Source of the DNA: Candidatus Martarchaeota archaeon
Lineage (GTDB): Archaea > Micrarchaeota > Micrarchaeia > Norongarragalinales > UBA8480
DNA: 31,656 bases
Assembly (NCBI GenBank): GCA_023474775.1
Contig: JAMCXP010000048.1
Location: 1 to 31,656 of the forward strand
Reading direction: 5' to 3'
Positions within the stretch are counted from its first letter, which is position 1, and each line of letters starts with the position of its first letter. Of this stretch, positions 30,832-31,656 are shown piece after piece. The notes below the pieces were generated by a model that worked only from the letters and a program-made list of their open reading frames with translations, had not been told where the DNA came from and did no database searches. The position numbers and the translations under genes are program-made.

Positions 30832-31656
30832 TTATTGCTTGAATATGAAATCCATATCCCCAAACGCTTCAAGAATTTTATTAAATCCAAACCCGGCTGA
30901 AAAAACAGCCGAGTCAAGAAGATTATTGCCAAGCTTGTCGGCAATACTTCTTATAAGCAAATGCCTTTTAAGGGTTTTCTGCTTTCTCCATTCCTTCTCA
31001 TAATAATCGAGTTTTTTAACTGCTGTCATCGCGCCCAAGCCGCCAAAAACAATCCCCCCGCCTGTGGTTGATTTCACCTGGCCTGCAGCGTCGCCTACTA
31101 AAAGAACGTTGTTTTTTTTGTATAATGCTTCTCTCTTCATTGGTATGAAAGCGTGAAAATCCCTATTCAATTTTTTGAACTTTCTGATCTCGCTTCTCTG
31201 CAGAAATTTTTTTCTAATCTCTTTTATTTTTTTTATTTCAGTGGTTCCAAAACCTGTTTTTGTTTCAGCTCCCGCCGGGACAATCCACCCGTAAAACCCT
31301 GGGAATTGCTCGCTATCAAGATAAACATCAACAAGTTTTTCCTCGTTTTTTCCCTTAAACTCGGCTTCGTAGCATAAAACCTTTCTTTTTATTTCAGGAA
31401 GCTTGAGAATTGAAGCGGTTGTGGATGAAACCCCGTCGGCTCCTATCAAATAATCAAAGTCCAAACGCCCCCTGCTTGTTTCCGCTTTGTTTTTTTTTAT
31501 TCCCTCCAGCCTTGTTTTAAGCTTCAACTCAGCCCCGCTTTCAACTCCTTCTTTTATGACTTCTTCATCAAGCTTCTGCCTGTCCAAAACAACCGCTACG
31601 GGCGTTCGCCTTTCAACCCTGAAACTAAAATGCTTTGAGTGGATTACCGCTCCTAC
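30832..31656 (-). CDS. Geranylgeranyl reductase family flavoprotein (5' end outside window)
   Basis: 274 residues are in the window; the frame is open to the right edge, so the N-terminal FAD-binding start is missing. Visible elements are VVLDRQKLDEEVIKEGVESGA, FDYLIGADGVSSTTAS (the GADG.S motif) and VLLVGDAAGQVKSTTGGGI (the GDAAG motif with the glycine-rich loop). The family saturates geranylgeranyl chains of archaeal membrane lipids, and some members reduce dolichol-type chains. An apparent TTG at 31587 lies inside the conserved sequence and is not the start. Convergent with the cis-prenyltransferase gene, giving two isoprenoid genes side by side. Confidence 0.92.
   Translation of the reverse strand, partial: VGAVIHSKHFSFRVERRTPVAVVLDRQKLDEEVIKEGVESGAELKLKTRLEGIKKNKAETSRGRLDFDYLIGADGVSSTTASILKLPEIKRKVLCYEAEFKGKNEEKLVDVYLDSEQFPGFYGWIVPAGAETKTGFGTTEIKKIKEIRKKFLQRSEIRKFKKLNRDFHAFIPMKREALYKKNNVLLVGDAAGQVKSTTGGGIVFGGLGAMTAVKKLDYYEKEWRKQKTLKRHLLIRSIADKLGNNLLDSAVFSAGFGFNKILEAFGDMDFIFKQ

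Noticed and set aside
1..31656. CRISPR array, insertion sequence or rRNA genes
   Set aside because: No regularly spaced direct repeats, transposase motifs, terminal inverted repeats or rRNA core sequences were seen; the endonuclease gene is the only probable mobile element.

Overview
The window is about 31.7 kb of an archaeal chromosome, roughly 38-40% G+C by eye. Archaeal markers are aRF1 with NIKS and GGQ motifs, an AglB-type oligosaccharyltransferase, a geranylgeranyl-reductase-family protein, translin, a UPF0200 kinase, an archaeal TruD, a long SRP RNA closed by a terminal helix, and tRNA genes with bulge-helix-bulge introns. Compact gene packing, TTG/GTG starts and a short bacterial-looking AlaRS suggest a DPANN or other small-genome lineage. 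That placement is inference; no rRNA is present to settle it.

Layout. 1-4.5 kb: the 3' part of PEP synthase, then on the minus strand a RelA/SpoT homologue, class II aldolase and FtsZ. 4.7-7.8 kb: the SRP RNA, two tandem membrane-anchored Lon-type (S16) protease-domain proteins and an unrecognised coiled-coil protein. 7.8-11.4 kb (minus): tRNA-Ser(GCU), which I read as carrying two introns, then TruD, an Nmad1/DUF1599-like protein, aRF1 and translin. 11.4-15.2 kb: a low-molecular-weight phosphatase-like protein, a UPF0200 kinase, an AT-rich island with a LAGLIDADG endonuclease gene running into tRNA-Gly(CCC), and ArgRS. 15.4-22 kb: a KaiC-like ATPase, a RecA-fold protein without a P-loop, and a type IV pilus/Tad-like module (two membrane platform proteins, a secretion ATPase interrupted by a 180-residue mini-intein, and a winged-helix/coiled-coil protein). 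22-25.5 kb: a polyprenol-kinase-like membrane protein, a small membrane protein, tRNA-Met(CAU) with two introns, the short AlaRS and RNase P RNA. 25.6-31.7 kb: a family 2-like glycosyltransferase, AglB, a DUF192 protein, a cis-prenyltransferase and a geranylgeranyl reductase.

How the genes fit together. Much of the window serves translation (AlaRS, ArgRS, aRF1, TruD, three tRNAs, RNase P and SRP RNAs). A second theme is the cell surface: cis-prenyltransferase, polyprenol-kinase-like protein, glycosyltransferase, AglB and GGR fit a lipid-linked N-glycosylation route. The first S16 protein has twelve N-x-S/T sequons and AglB has a sequon-rich tail. The pilus ATPase and platform proteins form a clear operon with the winged-helix/coiled-coil gene.

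Most notable are the tRNA-Ser and tRNA-Met genes, each with one intron inside the anticodon stem (29/30 and 30/31) and one at 37/38; the mini-intein; the paired exported Lon-type domains; the homing endonuclease whose stop codon lies inside a tRNA gene; and a long RelA/SpoT homologue in an archaeon. I saw no CRISPR array, insertion sequence or rRNA.
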